Assembly: GCA_938036345.1 (NCBI GenBank)
Contig: CALHPJ010000004.1
Coordinates: 1 to 64,000 of the forward strand
Direction of reading: 5' to 3'
Length of the DNA stretch: 64,000 nucleotides
Origin: an uncultured Thermofilaceae archaeon
Lineage (GTDB): Archaea; Thermoproteota; Thermoprotei; Thermofilales; Thermofilaceae
A model generated the notes under the pieces. It was not told the DNA's origin. It saw only the letters and a list, made by a program, of their open reading frames with translations, and did no database searches. The position numbers and the translations under genes were made by a program. Each line of letters begins with the position of its first letter. Within the stretch, counting starts at the first letter, position 1. This document shows positions 62,880 through 64,000 of the stretch, one piece after another.

Positions 62880-64000
62880 AGGGGACCCCTCTTTCCGAAA
62901 TCTTAGCTTTTATGAATTCAAGTAATTTGCTTCGTAGCAGCTCTTTATCCTCTCCAGATACGTAGCTTAAAGAGCTTGCCACCTCATCCACATATTTGCT
63001 AACAGTTATTTCCCATTTCCGGGCCTCCATAAGCTTCTCCATCCTTGAGAGGTAGCTACGCAACCTTCTCGAACATTCCCTTATCCCTGCTTCAATCTCG
63101 CTTTCCAACTCCGGCACGTCCGCCACCGCTTCTTTTCCAACACCCTTGAAGGGTACCTTGGTCGAACATACATGCGTTACCACGGCAAGTTGCGATGGAA
63201 ACTTCACCTTGTACACGGACCAATCGATCCTCTTAACCACTTTCATTGAAACGTCTACACCTTCATCGTAAAGCAGCGGGATTCGGTTAGCAAACCGATA
63301 AAGCAGTGGCTCCTCAGACAACGGAATCCCCCCTCCGTAAGCCACAGCTACCTCCACTATGAAGGGGTGCCCGGCGTAAGACGAAGGTGGTCGGCTGACG
63401 GCAGTTACAAAATCCGGTTTTAGAACTTCCTTAACACCCTTGGCTAACAGTTCTTCGCCTAGCGGAGAGAGAGTGCTGGGTTTCGGTCTCCTCCAACCTT
63501 CGAAAGCCTGCATCTTTACAGCTAGTGTTTCGATCTCATCAATGGTTAAACTTCGAACTTTCTTATTCGCGTCAAACCCCGCCCACTCGCAAAACTTCCT
63601 AGCAGTTATTGGACCTACACCATCGAAGTTTTCAGTTAAAAATTCCTCTAATGTGCTGTTTTTATTAGCTTCTTCTATCAATTTCCTAAGCAACTCTACA
63701 TCTACACCTCTAGGATGCGGCTTGCCGACCGCAGGGGTTGGAGGTAGCTTCGTTGAAGACCGGTTAAACTCAAGTAAGAGTTGTGGTCCATATGCAAATA
63801 TATTAGCATAGGGCGCGATCATCGCTGTTCTTTTAATATATTCCTCGACCCTCCCCCTGGCTTGACTCCAGTCCCCCCTTATAACTAGCTCAACCACTGT
63901 TCCGTGCCATCTGCTCTCGTTTCTCTCGACTTCTAGCCGTTTAACGATTGGTAGATTTCTTTCAACATCTATAGCAATTTCTGCCTCATATACAAAGCTC
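62863..64000 (-). CDS. top6B: DNA topoisomerase VI subunit B, C-terminal part
   Basis: Partial; the N-terminal part with the GHKL ATPase lies outside. The visible 379 residues include FANRIPLLYDEGVDVSMKVV and the transducer region, plus the H2TH-like helix segment (FLTENFDGVGPITARKFCEW). The frame runs through GTG 63897 to the window edge. Topoisomerase VI relaxes supercoils with ATP. Confidence 0.95.
   Translation of the reverse strand, partial: SFVYEAEIAIDVERNLPIVKRLEVERNESRWHGTVVELVIRGDWSQARGRVEEYIKRTAMIAPYANIFAYGPQLLLEFNRSSTKLPPTPAVGKPHPRGVDVELLRKLIEEANKNSTLEEFLTENFDGVGPITARKFCEWAGFDANKKVRSLTIDEIETLAVKMQAFEGWRRPKPSTLSPLGEELLAKGVKEVLKPDFVTAVSRPPSSYAGHPFIVEVAVAYGGGIPLSEEPLLYRFANRIPLLYDEGVDVSMKVVKRIDWSVYKVKFPSQLAVVTHVCSTKVPFKGVGKEAVADVPELESEIEAGIRECSRRLRSYLSRMEKLMEARKWEITVSKYVDEVASSLSYVSGEDKELLRSKLLEFIKAKISERGVPYAKGR

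Noticed and set aside
1-64000. CRISPR arrays, rRNA genes, replication origin, intact insertion sequence
   Set aside because: No regularly spaced repeats, rRNA segments, Cdc6/Orc1 genes with origin boxes or complete transposase genes were seen.

Overview
The window is a gene-dense archaeal chromosome segment from a thermophilic member of the Thermoproteota/TACK group. The evidence is as follows. EF-1A carries the crenarchaeal-type insertion GEYEAGMS after its G3 region. There are ribosomal proteins eL13, eL34, eL37, eL43 and eS1, and archaeal KEOPS, exosome, prefoldin, NAC and topoisomerase VI genes. Start signals are archaeal: GGTGA-type Shine-Dalgarno sites inside operons and TATA boxes about 25 bases before apparently leaderless starts. 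Three short tRNA genes all contain bulge-helix-bulge introns, two at non-canonical positions. Multiple odd-position tRNA introns are best known from Thermoproteales/Thermofilales-like lineages, but the exact lineage is not settled by this window.

Layout. 1-2.7 kb: end of an ABC ATPase, a THUMP protein, KEOPS Cgi121 and a class V aminotransferase. 2.7-9 kb: SAM hydroxide adenosyltransferase, RtcA, a CDP-alcohol phosphatidyltransferase, NAC, a DUF434 protein and AlaRS. 9-15.6 kb (minus strand): uL10, uL1, uL11, then uS19, uL2, uL23, uL4, uL3, a SPOUT methylase and two tiny genes. 15.7-23.4 kb: a rearranged spc-like cluster (SecY, uL15 // uS5, uL30 on the opposite strand // uL18, eL19, eL32, uS8, uS14, uL5, eS4, uL24). 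23.4-28.7 kb: Rio2 kinase, DUF460 protein, SAM synthetase, an Lsm protein and eL13. 28.7-31.6 kb: an unidentified membrane-protein operon and a HIT hydrolase. 31.9-35.4 kb: eS1, a DHH phosphoesterase, DUF3194, prefoldin beta, Pcc1, Brix and eL43. 35.5-40.6 kb: a membrane-anchored degenerate AAA protein, tRNA-Trp with two introns, coiled-coil proteins, hexulose-6-phosphate synthase, Cys4/coiled-coil proteins and tRNA-Ser. 40.7-47.3 kb: uS10, EF-1A, an EMC3/YidC-like protein, eL34, cytidylate kinase, EF-2, tRNA-Arg, Lsm, eL37 and UPF0201. 47.3-48.6 kb: a decayed TnpB element. 48.6-54.1 kb: RNase Z, TrmG10, a DUF373 protein, a decayed gene, GPN GTPase, a zinc ribbon protein and adenosine-specific kinase. 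54.2-64 kb: Pth2, TruD, TmcA, the exosome operon SBDS-Rrp4-Rrp41-Rrp42, and topoisomerase VI A and B.

Nearly everything serves translation, tRNA/rRNA maturation, RNA decay or protein targeting. The most unusual points are the tRNA introns, a short uL10 with no L12 gene before alaS, the in-place inversion of uS5-uL30, missing uL6 and rpoP at their usual sites, the degenerate membrane AAA protein, two Cys4/coiled-coil proteins of unknown role, and a TnpB remnant with a structured 3' end. No CRISPR array, intact insertion sequence, rRNA or replication origin was recognised.
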